A DNA stretch of 64,000 nucleotides from Pseudomonas reidholzensis (lineage in GTDB: Bacteria > Pseudomonadota > Gammaproteobacteria > Pseudomonadales > Pseudomonadaceae). The notes beneath the pieces are model-generated. The model did no database searches. It had not been told where the DNA came from and saw nothing but the letters and a program-made list of their open reading frames with translations. The DNA lies in NCBI RefSeq assembly GCF_900536025.1, contig NZ_UNOZ01000013.1:310001-374000 (forward strand), read 5' to 3'. How positions within the stretch are numbered: the first letter of the stretch is position 1; each line of letters starts with the position of its first letter. Made by a program: the position numbers and the translations under genes. This document shows positions 1 through 8,409 of the stretch, piece after piece.

Positions 1-649
1 CGAGGCGGCGCAGCAGGTAGCTGAACACCGTGACGATCAGCACGTAGTAGAAGGCGACCGCGAGCATGGTTTCCATCACCAGGAAGTTCTGCGTGTAGAG
101 CTGCTGGCCCACCAGCAGGATCTCCGACAGCGAGATCACCGACACCAGCGAGGTCAGTTTGACGATGGTGATGTATTCGTTGGCCAGGGTCGGCAGCGCC
201 ACCCGCAGTGCCTGGGGAATGACGATCAGGCGCTGCACGCCGCTGTAGCGGATGCCCAGCGCCTTGCCGGCTTCCAGCTGGCCCTTGTGCACCGCCAGCA
301 AGCCACCCCGGTGGATCTCGGCGATGTAGGCCGCCTCGCTCAGCACCAGGGCGATCAGCCCGGCGGCATAGGGGTTGGACAACAGCACGCTGGTGGCGGG
401 GAATACCTGCGGCAGGTTGTAGACGAAAATCAGCAGCACCAGCAGCGGCAGGCTGCGGAAGAACCAGATGTACAAGGCGGCGGCGCGGTTGAGGCTGCGC
501 CGCGGCGATTGCCGGGCCAGGGCCAGGACAAAGCCCAGCACGATGCCCAGTACCCACGTCTCCAGGCTCAGTTGCACCACTGTGCCCACGGCCTTCCAGA
601 AGTCGCCGTTGGCCAGCAGGCTGACGGCGTAATGCCAATCGAATTGCAT
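1..649 (-). CDS. Amino-acid ABC transporter permease (HisM/GltK type), 3' end cut by window
   Basis: Inner-membrane permease of a polar amino-acid ABC importer. I translated it by hand: it starts MQFDWHYAVSLL at 649 and stays open to base 1 (about 216 residues seen). Several hydrophobic segments flank the coupling-loop signature of the family, with EAAYIAEIHRGG followed by GQLEAGKALG, which contacts the ATPase. It lies 15 nt downstream of the periplasmic binding protein gene on the same strand, so the two form one operon; the ATPase gene is presumably beyond the left edge. Substrate is not readable from sequence. Family assignment is firm. Confidence 0.9.
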   Translation of the reverse strand, partial: MQFDWHYAVSLLANGDFWKAVGTVVQLSLETWVLGIVLGFVLALARQSPRRSLNRAAALYIWFFRSLPLLVLLIFVYNLPQVFPATSVLLSNPYAAGLIALVLSEAAYIAEIHRGGLLAVHKGQLEAGKALGIRYSGVQRLIVIPQALRVALPTLANEYITIVKLTSLVSVISLSEILLVGQQLYTQNFLVMETMLAVAFYYVLIVTVFSYLLRRL

Positions 650-664
650 GGGGGTTACTCCCGT

Positions 665-1507
665 TTACTGCGCGGCTTGCGGGTTCTGGCCCAGGGCCTG
701 GGCGATCTCGGCGGCGCTGGGTTCGCCCAGGTTGTACTGGGTCAGCAGGGCCTGGTATTCGCCGCTCTGCTTCATGGCGCTGAAGCCTTGGCGCAGTTCG
801 CCGAGCAGGGCTTCATTGCCCTTGCGTACCGCCAGGCCGATGACCACGGGGTAGATCAGCGTGCTGGAGCTGATCGTCACTCGGCCCTTGAGCTTGTCGG
901 TGGTGATGCGCGCCACCGCGGCGTCTTCGAACTGCACGTCGACGGCCTTGGCCAGCAACGCCTGGGCGGCTTCCGGCGAGGTGGGGAACTCACGCGAATC
1001 GATCGGCGCCTGGCCGTTGGCCTGGCAGTAGTCTTTCGACAGGGCCGCCAGCTTGGGGATCCACGAGCCGCCCTTGATCGAGGCCACGCGCTTGCCGCAC
1101 AGGTCCTGCGGCTGCTGCGGGCGGAAGCTGTCGTCGCTGCGCACCATCAGCGAGGCGCCGCTCTTGAGGTAGGGCAGGAAGTCGACCTGGGCGGCGCGTT
1201 CGGGTGTCACGTACAGCGCCGAGGCCACCAGGTCGAAGCGCCGCGCATTGACGCCCATCACCAGGTTGGCGAAGCGGGTGTCGACGAACTGCGGCTGCAA
1301 CTTCAGGTGGCCGCCCAGCAGGGTCATGAATGCCGGGTCGAAGCCGGCGGGTTTGCCTTGCTCACGGTAGGTGTACGGCGGGTAGGTGAGGTCCGAGCCG
1401 ATGCTCAGGCGTTGCGGCTGCAGGGTCGCCTCGTCGGCCTGGGCGTGAGCGGCGGCGAGCAGCGACAGGGTGAGAAGCGAACGGGTAAGGCTGACACGTC
1501 TGGACAT
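665..1507 (-). CDS. Periplasmic amino-acid-binding protein (SBP family 3)
   Basis: Binding component of the amino-acid ABC importer whose permease follows at once. The 280-residue product has a Sec signal peptide (SLTRSLLTLSLLAAAHAQA) and then the usual family-3 opening, IGSDLTYPPYTYREQGKPAGFDPAF. FDLVASALYVTPERA matches the conserved ligand-domain motif. The start at 1507 is preceded by GCGGAG at good spacing. The ligand is unknown; a divergent LysR gene and the 5-oxoprolinase operon nearby make 5-oxoproline or glutamate-like compounds possible, but that is inference from position only. Confidence 0.9.
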   Translation of the reverse strand: MSRRVSLTRSLLTLSLLAAAHAQADEATLQPQRLSIGSDLTYPPYTYREQGKPAGFDPAFMTLLGGHLKLQPQFVDTRFANLVMGVNARRFDLVASALYVTPERAAQVDFLPYLKSGASLMVRSDDSFRPQQPQDLCGKRVASIKGGSWIPKLAALSKDYCQANGQAPIDSREFPTSPEAAQALLAKAVDVQFEDAAVARITTDKLKGRVTISSSTLIYPVVIGLAVRKGNEALLGELRQGFSAMKQSGEYQALLTQYNLGEPSAAEIAQALGQNPQAAQ

Positions 1508-1695
1508 CAGATAGCTCCGCTGAGAGATGATTGTTCAACAATCCTTGAGGAGTGCGTAATCAATACTCGTGCCAACAGGCAAAAATCAGCGAATTCGAGG
1601 CGTACTAGAGGAAGGGGTGTGCGACGTGGTCGAGCGCGGGGTGTGTATCACACTGGGGCAAGAGGGTGACGCGGTGTTACCTGATGGTGCGCCGC

Positions 1696-2601
1696 TCAGC
1701 GCAGGTGCACCTGGCCTTGGGGCAGGTCGCGGGCGTGTTCGGCGGCAGCCTCGCGCGCCAGCGCCACCAGGCTTTCCACGGTCTCCAGGCCGACCCCGGC
1801 ACGCCAACTGGCGAACATCTCCAGGTCCGCCGGGGCCGGTTGCACGTCCAGGCATTGCAGCGTGCCGCTGGCCAGTGCGGCATTGACCAGCGCCGGGGGC
1901 AGGGCGGCGATGCCGAAGTCTTCGGCCAACAGCCGTTCCATGGCGGCCACCGAGTTGATGCAGCACAGCCGCGGTGCGCGCAAGTCGTGGGCGTGCAGCA
2001 GGCCGAGCAGGTCCTGGTGGGGGCGCGAGTGACGGGAAAAGGTGATCAGCCGCTGGCTGGCCAGCTCGGCCAGGCTGTCGGCCTGATGGGCGCTGTCGGT
2101 GCGCGCCAGCCAGGCCGTGGGGTAGCTGGCCAGGTGGGCGTTGCGCAGGCCTTCGTCCGGTAGCGGGTCGGTCTGCAGGATCAGGTCCAGCTGGCCGCGG
2201 CGCAGCTGCTCGGCCAGGTTGCGCGCGGTATCGGCTTGCAGGTCCAGCTCCAGGCCGGGGCGCAGGGCGTCGATGCGCTGGATGAAAGGGCCCAGCCAGG
2301 TGTGGATCACGCTCTCCATCACGCCCACCCGCACGCGCCCCGGATGGCCGGCGTCCACCGCCTGACGGAGCGCCTGGGTGCTGTCCAGCACCTGCTCCGC
2401 GTAGCTGAGCAGGGCCTGGCCGCGCGGGGTCACGGTGGCGCCACGGGCATCGCGCTCGAACAGCCGCACGCCCAGTTCGTCCTCCAGGGCGGCGATCCGG
2501 TTGGACACCGCCGCCTGGGTGCTGAACAGCTTCTGCGCCGCCAGCCGAAAGCTGCCCAGGCGCGCGACCCAAATGAAGGTTTCGAGAAACTTGAGGTTCA
2601 T
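1696..2601 (-). CDS. LysR-family regulator divergent to pxpABC
   Basis: DNA-binding LysR regulator of about 301 residues. The N-terminal helix-turn-helix reads LETFIWVARLGSFRLAAQKL followed by TQAAVSNRIAALE, and the rest is a periplasmic-binding-like effector domain. I start at MNLKFLETF (2601); an in-frame upstream start at 2634 has no better ribosome site. It diverges from pxpA, and a T-N11-A inverted repeat (2638-2660) lies between them, so control of 5-oxoprolinase expression is likely. It could also control the ABC genes downstream of it on the same strand. Confidence 0.88.
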   Translation of the reverse strand: MNLKFLETFIWVARLGSFRLAAQKLFSTQAAVSNRIAALEDELGVRLFERDARGATVTPRGQALLSYAEQVLDSTQALRQAVDAGHPGRVRVGVMESVIHTWLGPFIQRIDALRPGLELDLQADTARNLAEQLRRGQLDLILQTDPLPDEGLRNAHLASYPTAWLARTDSAHQADSLAELASQRLITFSRHSRPHQDLLGLLHAHDLRAPRLCCINSVAAMERLLAEDFGIAALPPALVNAALASGTLQCLDVQPAPADLEMFASWRAGVGLETVESLVALAREAAAEHARDLPQGQVHLR

Positions 2602-2637
2602 GGCGGCGGCTTCCGGCGGGCGAGACGTCATCATAAG

Positions 2638-2660
2638 GGTGATCGACTTTACTTATCACC
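2638..2660. promoter_or_regulatory. LysR-type operator (T-N11-A inverted repeat)
   Basis: GGTGAT and ATCACC are perfect 6-bp arms separated by 11 bases, giving the T-N11-A spacing typical of LysR binding sites. It sits between the divergent LysR gene (start 2601) and pxpA (start 2739), so it can serve both promoters. Confidence 0.6.
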
Positions 2661-2738
2661 TGTACCGCGAATAATCCGTTGGACCCTGCGTGGCCGGCGT
2701 GTGAACAATTTGCCCATCAGCCACCTGCGGAGTCCCCC

Positions 2739-3488
2739 ATGAAACGTCCCTTGCTCAACTGCGATATCGGCGAAAGCTTCGGCGCCTGGTCCATGGGGTT
2801 GGACGCGGAGGTGATGCCGTTGATCGACTGCGCGAATATTGCCTGCGGGTTCCACGCCGGTGACCCTGGCACCATGCGCCGCACCGTGGCGCTGGCGGTC
2901 AGCCATCAAGTGCGCATCGGCGCCCACCCCGCATACCCCGACCTGGTGGGGTTTGGCCGCCGCAGCATGGCCTGCTCGGTACAGGAAATCGAAGACCTGG
3001 TGCTGTACCAGATCGGCGCCCTGGATGCGATGTGCCGCGCCGAGGGTAGCCGGGTGCAGTACGTCAAACCCCACGGCGCGCTCTACAACGACATGATGGC
3101 CGACCCGGTGCGCCTGGGCGCGGTGATGCGTGCCGTGCACGCCTACGACCCACAGCTGCCGCTGATGCTGATGGCCACGGCCGACACCCGCGCCAGCCAG
3201 GCCCTGGCCGATGAGCTGGGCCTGCGGTTGTGGTTCGAGGCCTTCGCCGACCGCGCTTACGAGCCTGACGGGCAACTGGTCAGCCGACGCCTGCCCGGCG
3301 CCGTGCACCATGACCCCGCCCAGGTGGTCGCCCAGGCGTTGGGCCTGGCCCGTGGCGAGCCGCTGGTCACCCGTGACGGCAGCGCCCTGCGCCTGCACGT
3401 GGACACCCTGTGCGTGCACGGCGACAACCCGGCGTCGGTGGCGGCCGTGCGGCAGATCCGCCAGGCGCTGGATGGCTTGGCGGCATGA
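2739..3488 (+). CDS. pxpA: 5-oxoprolinase subunit PxpA (LamB/YcsF family)
   Basis: One of three subunits of the ATP-dependent prokaryotic 5-oxoprolinase, which opens 5-oxo-L-proline, a damage product of glutamine and glutamate, to L-glutamate. The 249-residue product opens [13 protein letters not shown] and contains [12 protein letters not shown] and VKPHGALYN, the hallmark LamB/YcsF motifs. ATG 2739 is chosen because it starts that motif directly; the open frame continues upstream without support. It overlaps pxpB by 4 nt (ATGA), so the three subunits are translationally coupled. Confidence 0.95.
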   Translation: MKRPLLNCDIGESFGAWSMGLDAEVMPLIDCANIACGFHAGDPGTMRRTVALAVSHQVRIGAHPAYPDLVGFGRRSMACSVQEIEDLVLYQIGALDAMCRAEGSRVQYVKPHGALYNDMMADPVRLGAVMRAVHAYDPQLPLMLMATADTRASQALADELGLRLWFEAFADRAYEPDGQLVSRRLPGAVHHDPAQVVAQALGLARGEPLVTRDGSALRLHVDTLCVHGDNPASVAAVRQIRQALDGLAA

Positions 3489-4189
3489 AAGCGCGTATCG
3501 AAGTCGCGGCCATCGACTGCCTGACCCTGCGCCTGTTCGAGGTGATCGACGAGGCCAACGTACCCTGGCTGCTGGCGGCGGCCGAGCGCCTGCGCGGCGT
3601 GTTCGCCGGGGCCCTGGTAGAGCTGGTGCCGTCCTACACCACGCTGATGCTGCAGTACGACCTGGCCCAGCTGGATGACGCCCAGGCGCGTGCGTTGTGC
3701 GAGCAGGCGCTGGTCGGGCTTGAGCCGGCGGCTACCGGTGGTGGCCGTGAGCTGGCCTTGCCAGTCTGGTACCACCCCAGCGTCGGCCCCGACCTCGAGG
3801 CCTTGGCCGGCCAGCGCGGGTTGCCCGTGGACGAGGTGATCGCCTTGCACAGCGGCCGCGCCTACTCGGTGTTCGCCCTGGGCTTTGCTCCGGGTTTTGG
3901 CTTCATGGGGCTGGTCGACCCGCGGCTGGCCAGCCCGCGCCTGGCCACGCCACGCCAGCGGGTGGCGGCGGGCAGCGTCGGCATCGCCGAGCGGCAGACG
4001 GCGATCTACCCGGCGGTTTCGCCCGGCGGCTGGAACCTGATCGGGCGCAGTCCAGCGCGCCTGTTCGACCCGGCCCTGGAAGGCTTCAGCCTGCTGCACC
4101 CCGGCGACCGGGTGCGCTTCGTGCCGGTGCAACGCGACGAATTTCTTCGCCTGGGTGGCGATGACACGCCCATGGAGGCACAGGCATGA
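3485..4189 (+). CDS. pxpB: 5-oxoprolinase subunit PxpB (KipI family)
   Basis: KipI-like subunit of 5-oxoprolinase, 234 residues. The C-terminal part carries [18 protein letters not shown] and ISPGGW-like [13 protein letters not shown], the conserved carboxyltransferase-C/D motifs shared with allophanate hydrolase. The start overlaps the pxpA stop and its own stop overlaps the pxpC start, both as ATGA. Bacillus KipI inhibits the sporulation kinase KinA, but with PxpA and PxpC adjacent the metabolic role applies here. Confidence 0.94.
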   Translation: MKARIEVAAIDCLTLRLFEVIDEANVPWLLAAAERLRGVFAGALVELVPSYTTLMLQYDLAQLDDAQARALCEQALVGLEPAATGGGRELALPVWYHPSVGPDLEALAGQRGLPVDEVIALHSGRAYSVFALGFAPGFGFMGLVDPRLASPRLATPRQRVAAGSVGIAERQTAIYPAVSPGGWNLIGRSPARLFDPALEGFSLLHPGDRVRFVPVQRDEFLRLGGDDTPMEAQA

Positions 4190-5115
4190 GCGCATTGATC
4201 GTGGAAAAGGCCGGGCCCCAGGCCAGCGTGCAGGACGGCGGACGTTTCGGCGTGCGCCACCTGGGCCTGACCCAGGGCGGCGCCCTGGACTGGCTGGCCC
4301 AGCACTGGGCCAACTGGATGCTGGGCAACCGCCTGGATGCGGCGGTGGTCGAGGTCACCCTCGGCGGCCTGCACGTGCGCTGTGAAGGTGAAGGCTGGCT
4401 GGCGCTGGCCGGCGCCGACCTGGGCGCTACCCTGGATGACCAGTTACTGGAGGTGTGGCGGCCGTTCAAGGTGCGCGCCGGGCAACGTTTGTGTTTTGCC
4501 AGCCCCCGGCTGGGCGCGCGGGCCTACCTGGCAGTGCCGGGCGGCGTGTGCGCGCCGTTGCTGGCCGGTAGCTGTGCCACGGTTGCCCGCGAGGGCGTCG
4601 GTGGCCTGGACAGTCGTGGCAGCGGGCTGCAGGTCGACGACCGGCTGGCGTGGCAGGGCGAAGCAGGCGCGGTGCGCGCGGTGCCGCCGGCGCTGATCCC
4701 GGACCTGCGCGCACCGGCGCGGCTGGAGCTGATTCTGGGCGCCCAGGCGGGCGGTTTCAGTGGCCAGAGCCTGTTCGATGCCTTCAACCAGGCCTGGACC
4801 GTGGACACCCGCAGCGACCGCATGGGCCTGCGCCTGACCGGTACAGCGCTACGCTACGAAGGCCCGGGGCTGGTGTCCGAGGGTATTCCGTTGGGCGCTG
4901 TACAGGTGCCGCCTGATGGCCAGCCGATCATATTGCTCAACGATCGCCAGACCATTGGCGGCTATCCTCGCCTGGGCGCCTTGAGCCCGCTGGCGGTGGC
5001 GCGGCTTGCCCAGTGCCTGCCGGGGGAGACCGTGAGCCTGTGGCCGCAGGTGGCCTATGCCGCGCAGCAGCGGCATCACCGCCAGCTGCGGGAGTTGTCC
5101 GGGGAGAGGGGGTAA
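4186..5115 (+). CDS. pxpC: 5-oxoprolinase subunit PxpC (KipA/biotin-dependent carboxyltransferase family)
   Basis: Third subunit of the 5-oxoprolinase complex, 309 residues. It starts with the family signature VEKAGPQASVQDGGRFG and ends with LLNDRQTIGGYPRLG, which matches the C-terminal carboxyltransferase motif. It closes the pxpABC operon. The next gene is on the opposite strand 9 nt downstream, with no clear terminator in between. Confidence 0.94.
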   Translation: MSALIVEKAGPQASVQDGGRFGVRHLGLTQGGALDWLAQHWANWMLGNRLDAAVVEVTLGGLHVRCEGEGWLALAGADLGATLDDQLLEVWRPFKVRAGQRLCFASPRLGARAYLAVPGGVCAPLLAGSCATVAREGVGGLDSRGSGLQVDDRLAWQGEAGAVRAVPPALIPDLRAPARLELILGAQAGGFSGQSLFDAFNQAWTVDTRSDRMGLRLTGTALRYEGPGLVSEGIPLGAVQVPPDGQPIILLNDRQTIGGYPRLGALSPLAVARLAQCLPGETVSLWPQVAYAAQQRHHRQLRELSGERG

Positions 5116-5124
5116 ACGCAGGCT

Positions 5125-5427
5125 TCAGTAATGATACCGGCAGGCAATCACCGTGAGCATTCCCGCGCTGAAGTAATACACGAACCGGTGTTCCTTGGTT
5201 ATACGCCGTGACCAGTAGCCCGACAGATCCCCTTTCAGCGGTTCCGGCTTGCCCAGGCCTTCGAAAGGGGTGCGCATGCATTCCCCAATCAGTCGGCAGA
5301 TTTCGGCGTGGATCTTGGTATCGCTGGCGCGCCAGTGCTCGAAATCCTCCCAGCCTATCGTTGTAAACGATACCTGAGCGTTCTCGGTGGCGGCTTTCTT
5401 ATTCTGCAGCTTTGTCTTCTGAGACAT
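5125..5427 (-). CDS. yoeB: Toxin YoeB (RelE-fold mRNA interferase)
   Basis: Ribosome-dependent mRNase of the yefM-yoeB toxin-antitoxin system. The C-terminal half is very close to known YoeB: TPFEGLGKPEPLKGDLSG, then WSRRITKEHRFVY and the terminal CRYHY carrying the catalytic His-Tyr end. I start at MSQKTKLQ (5427), which gives 100 residues, about 15 more than typical YoeB, as an N-terminal extension. The start lies inside the 3' end of yefM, as expected for coupled translation. Confidence 0.92.
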   Translation of the reverse strand: MSQKTKLQNKKAATENAQVSFTTIGWEDFEHWRASDTKIHAEICRLIGECMRTPFEGLGKPEPLKGDLSGYWSRRITKEHRFVYYFSAGMLTVIACRYHY

Positions 5428-5677
5428 CGATGGGGATATCCTTCGAGAACGTCGCCCCGGTCTTGTGCTGCGCAATGGATTCGCGAAGTCGCGAAGCGTT
5501 CGAGGCGGTACCCAGCAGGTACATCGTCTCGTTCATCGCGTTGAAGTCTTCCAATGAGAGCAGCACTACGTGCTCGCCGCGCTGACGGGTGATGACGGTG
5601 GGCTCATGGTCCCGGCACACGTCGTCCATTGCTTGCTTCAGTCCGGCTCGGGCTTCGCTAAAGGTGAGTATTTGCAT
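5399..5677 (-). CDS. yefM: Antitoxin YefM (Phd/YefM family)
   Basis: Labile antitoxin that binds YoeB and represses its own operon. The 92-residue product starts MQILTFSEARAGLKQAMDDV, the Phd/YefM DNA-binding fold, followed by PTVITRQRGEHVVLLSLEDF and a C-terminal toxin-neutralising tail. An in-frame ATG 18 nt upstream is possible. A TTGTACAA-centred palindrome lies about 165 bp upstream (5840-5858), see the separate entry. Confidence 0.92.
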   Translation of the reverse strand: MQILTFSEARAGLKQAMDDVCRDHEPTVITRQRGEHVVLLSLEDFNAMNETMYLLGTASNASRLRESIAQHKTGATFSKDIPIDVSEDKAAE

Positions 5678-5827
5678 GGCTTGATTTCCTACCACTTACT
5701 CAGTGGATGGCGTGCGCTCTTCACTTCAGCTAGCGCACAAGGATGCGTTGGCTTTGAAAGTGGTCAGTTTTTCAAAGCATCCAGACAGACTTGGCTTAGG
5801 CCGTCCACGGCTCGGCATCTGTCATGT

Positions 5828-5858
5828 GGAACATGGTACGACACTTTGTACAAGTGTC
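5828..5858 (-). promoter_or_regulatory. yefM: Candidate yefM promoter with TGTACA-type operator
   Basis: GACACTT and AAGTGTC form perfect 7-bp arms around TGTAC (5840-5858), with TTGTACAA inside. TGTACA-core palindromes are the known YefM-YoeB operator in E. coli. On the minus strand TTGACA starts within this site and TACCAT follows 16 nt later, so a promoter would be overlapped by the operator. The distance to yefM implies a leader of roughly 140 nt. Confidence 0.45.
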
Positions 5859-5902
5859 AAAGTGCCGGAGCGTTACAGCGAGTGGCCGGTCATCAGGGGG
5901 TC

Positions 5903-6598
5903 TTATGTCGAAGGCAGCGGAGCTATCAATTCCGCCCCTTGGTTGCGGACATTGCCGACCTGCTTGCTGACGGGGTACCACGTGAATTCGGCGGCCGGCC
6001 TGCAGCCCGCCTGAACGATCTCCGCCGCGCGCGCCGTCGAGGTCCGGGGGTCAATCCATTCGCGGGCGAGTTCGGCGCCAAGCACCAGTGGCTTGCGGTC
6101 GTGGATGTCCACCAGCCCTTGGTCCGCCGCCGCGGTGATGATGACGAACCCGTCTCGCTCGTCCACCTGCAGGCCTGAATGCACTTCGGCCAGCGCCGCG
6201 AAATACAGCGGCCCAGCGTCCGCAGCCCGAATGTAGTAGGGCTGCTTGCGCTTCGGGTCGGCGGGGTCCGGGACCCACTCGAACCATCCGTTGGCCGGTG
6301 CCAAGGCGCGGCCGCCCGGCCACAGCGACTGGAAGAACTTCCCGCTCATCACCGTTTCGGCCCGCGCATTGATCGGGTCGGGGCGTTTGCCCTTCGCCCA
6401 GAACGGTGACCATCCCCATTTCACCCGGTCCACGCTCACCCCTCCGTAGACCGGCCGTATCAGCTCGACGCGGGTGCTGGGGGCGACGTTGTACTTGTTG
6501 ATGCGCTCATCGTCGTAGCCATTGATCACCACCAGATCAAGCGAGAGTTGCTTGAGGTAGTGGTCCATCCCCTCATAGATCGAGTACCGCCCACACAT
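5903..6598 (-). CDS. SOS response-associated peptidase (SRAP / YedK / HMCES family)
   Basis: Covalently traps abasic sites in single-stranded DNA through the N-terminal cysteine, protecting stalled forks. The 231-residue protein has Cys2 directly after Met (MCGRYSIYEG), the NARAET motif and the IHDRKPLVL histidine motif of the family. It diverges from umuDC across a single LexA box at 6667-6682, so both sides should be DNA-damage induced. The context makes the assignment firm. Confidence 0.93.
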   Translation of the reverse strand: MCGRYSIYEGMDHYLKQLSLDLVVINGYDDERINKYNVAPSTRVELIRPVYGGVSVDRVKWGWSPFWAKGKRPDPINARAETVMSGKFFQSLWPGGRALAPANGWFEWVPDPADPKRKQPYYIRAADAGPLYFAALAEVHSGLQVDERDGFVIITAAADQGLVDIHDRKPLVLGAELAREWIDPRTSTARAAEIVQAGCRPAAEFTWYPVSKQVGNVRNQGAELIAPLPST

Positions 6599-6666
6599 GA
6601 TTCACCTCGAGCGTCTGTCGGCTGCCAGGCAGCTGCGCATTGACGTAGGAACGATCTGACAGTTAA

Positions 6667-6682
6667 CTGTACGTATATACAG
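6667..6682. promoter_or_regulatory. LexA (SOS) box
   Basis: CTGTACGTATATACAG matches the gamma-proteobacterial SOS box CTG-N10-CAG with an almost perfect AT-rich core. It lies 21 nt upstream of umuD and 69 nt upstream of the divergent SRAP gene, so one site can control both. Confidence 0.9.
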
Positions 6683-6702
6683 TTTCCATTGGATCGTTTC
6701 CC

Positions 6703-7131
6703 ATGACCATCACCCTCATCGGTACGCCGACGGGCGGCCCCACGCTACTGCCCGTGTACGCGTTCCGCGTGCCGGCGGGCTTCCCGTCGCCGGCGGCTGA
6801 CCACATGGAGCGGCACATCTCCCTCGACGAGCTGTTCGACCTGCGTGCGCCCCATGTGTACCTGGTTCAGGTAGAGGGCGACAGCATGCAGGGCGCGGGG
6901 ATCTACTCTGGCGACCTGCTTATCGTAGACCGCAGCCATGAGGCCGAGCACGGCGATATCGTGATCGCCGCGATCAATGCAGAGCCGGTGTGCAAGCGGC
7001 TGCATAAACGCAACGGTGCGGTGATCCTGCAGTCGGAGAACCCGGCGTATCCGCCGAGGTACGTGATGGAGGGTGATGAGCTGGTGATCTGGGGTGTGGT
7101 TCGTTACAGCGTGCGCGACCATGCGCAGTGA
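6703..7131 (+). CDS. umuD: UmuD-like self-cleaving subunit of translesion polymerase V
   Basis: After RecA-stimulated autocleavage this protein forms UmuD'2C with UmuC for error-prone bypass of lesions. The 142-residue product keeps the peptidase S24 dyad at Ser61 (VEGDSMQGAG) and Lys98 (VCKRL). The cleavage region is AGFPSPAADHMERHISLDEL, where an Ala-Gly bond replaces the Cys-Gly bond of E. coli UmuD. A LexA box lies 21 nt upstream. It overlaps umuC by 11 nt. Confidence 0.94.
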   Translation: MTITLIGTPTGGPTLLPVYAFRVPAGFPSPAADHMERHISLDELFDLRAPHVYLVQVEGDSMQGAGIYSGDLLIVDRSHEAEHGDIVIAAINAEPVCKRLHKRNGAVILQSENPAYPPRYVMEGDELVIWGVVRYSVRDHAQ

Positions 7132-8398
7132 TCAGGTGTTCGCGCTGATCGACTGCAACGCCTTCTATGCCAGCTGCGAGCGGGTGTTTCGGCCGGACCT
7201 GGCCAAGACGCCGATCGTGGTGCTGAGCAACAACGACGGTTGCGTGATCGCCCGGTCGTATGACGCCAAGCCGTTCGTCAAGATGGGCGAGCCGTACTTT
7301 CAGGTGAAGGAGCGGCTGCGACGGCATGGGGTCGTGGCGTTCTCGTCGAACTACGCGCTGTACGGCGACATGAGCGAGCGGGTCATGTCGCTGATCGAGT
7401 CGAGGGTGCCGGCGACCGAGGTCTACTCGATCGATGAGTGCTTTGCCGACCTGACGGGCATACCCGGCAGCCTGACCCAGTTCGGCCACGATATTCGGTC
7501 CAAGGTGCTGCGCTGCACCGGCATTCCGGTCGGCGTGGGGATCGCCCGCACCAAGACCCTGGCAAAGCTGGCCAACCACATGGCCAAGCGCTTGCTCGCC
7601 GAAACGGGCGGGGTGATCGACATCTGTGATCCGTTCAAGCGCGATTGGGTGCTGCGCAACACAAAGGTCAAGGAAGTGTGGGGGATCGGCCGGCGGATGA
7701 CGGCGCACCTGGAGGGCATGGGTATCTACAGGGCGATGGACTTGGCCAAGGCCGACCCACAGATGCTCCGCCAGAAGTTCAGCGTGGTGGTCGAGAAGAC
7801 CGCCCGGGAGCTTGCCGGCACGCCTTGCCTCGAGCTGGATGAAGCGGCGCCGGCCAAGCAGGAGATCTGCTGCAGCCGGATGTTTGGCATGCGTCTGGCG
7901 GAACTCACGCCGATCAAGCAGGCGGTGGCCACCTATGCGGGGCGGGCTGCGGAGAAGCTGCGCGCGCAGGGTTCGCTGTGCAAGCGCATGCGGGTCAGTA
8001 TTCGCACGGGGATGTTCAACCCCAACGAGTTGCATCATGCGCAGGGCGCGTTGGTGGAACTGCCTTATCCGACTAACGATACGTTGCTGCTGACGCGGGC
8101 GGCTACGGCGGCGGTCGAGCGGGTTTTTCAGGCGGGTTACCGGTACAGCAAGGCCGAAGTGTTGCTGCTAGATCTGCGGCAACCTGGGGAGTTTACCGAT
8201 GACTTGTTCGCGGTCTCGCAGCCGGTTGAGTGCGAGCGGTTGATGGCAACGCTAGATGAGATAAATGGCCGATATGGTAGGGGGAGTTTGAGGGCTGGCA
8301 GTGTACCCCGCATACCTGACTGGGGAATGCGTAGGGAAATGATGAGTCAGTCCTATACCACGCGTGTCGACCAGCTTTGGAGAGTCTCTGCGCACTGA
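7121..8398 (+). CDS. umuC: UmuC, DNA polymerase V catalytic subunit (Y family)
   Basis: Y-family polymerase for translesion synthesis, 425 residues. It begins FALIDCNAFYASCERVF, includes the catalytic YSIDECFADL motif and a helix-hairpin-helix with VWGIGRRMTAHLEGMG, and ends with the DUF4113-type tail (MSQSYTTRVDQLWRV). ATG 7121 overlaps umuD; an earlier in-frame start would lengthen the overlap without family support. The 3' end faces the parE-like gene 11 nt away. Confidence 0.95.
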   Translation: MRSDQVFALIDCNAFYASCERVFRPDLAKTPIVVLSNNDGCVIARSYDAKPFVKMGEPYFQVKERLRRHGVVAFSSNYALYGDMSERVMSLIESRVPATEVYSIDECFADLTGIPGSLTQFGHDIRSKVLRCTGIPVGVGIARTKTLAKLANHMAKRLLAETGGVIDICDPFKRDWVLRNTKVKEVWGIGRRMTAHLEGMGIYRAMDLAKADPQMLRQKFSVVVEKTARELAGTPCLELDEAAPAKQEICCSRMFGMRLAELTPIKQAVATYAGRAAEKLRAQGSLCKRMRVSIRTGMFNPNELHHAQGALVELPYPTNDTLLLTRAATAAVERVFQAGYRYSKAEVLLLDLRQPGEFTDDLFAVSQPVECERLMATLDEINGRYGRGSLRAGSVPRIPDWGMRREMMSQSYTTRVDQLWRVSAH

Positions 8399-8409
8399 AT
8401 CAGGATTAA

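Noticed and set aside
5903..8398. Prophage or integrated element because of yedK/umuDC
   Set aside because: No integrase, phage structural gene or att-like direct repeat was seen; chromosomal SOS locus fits better.
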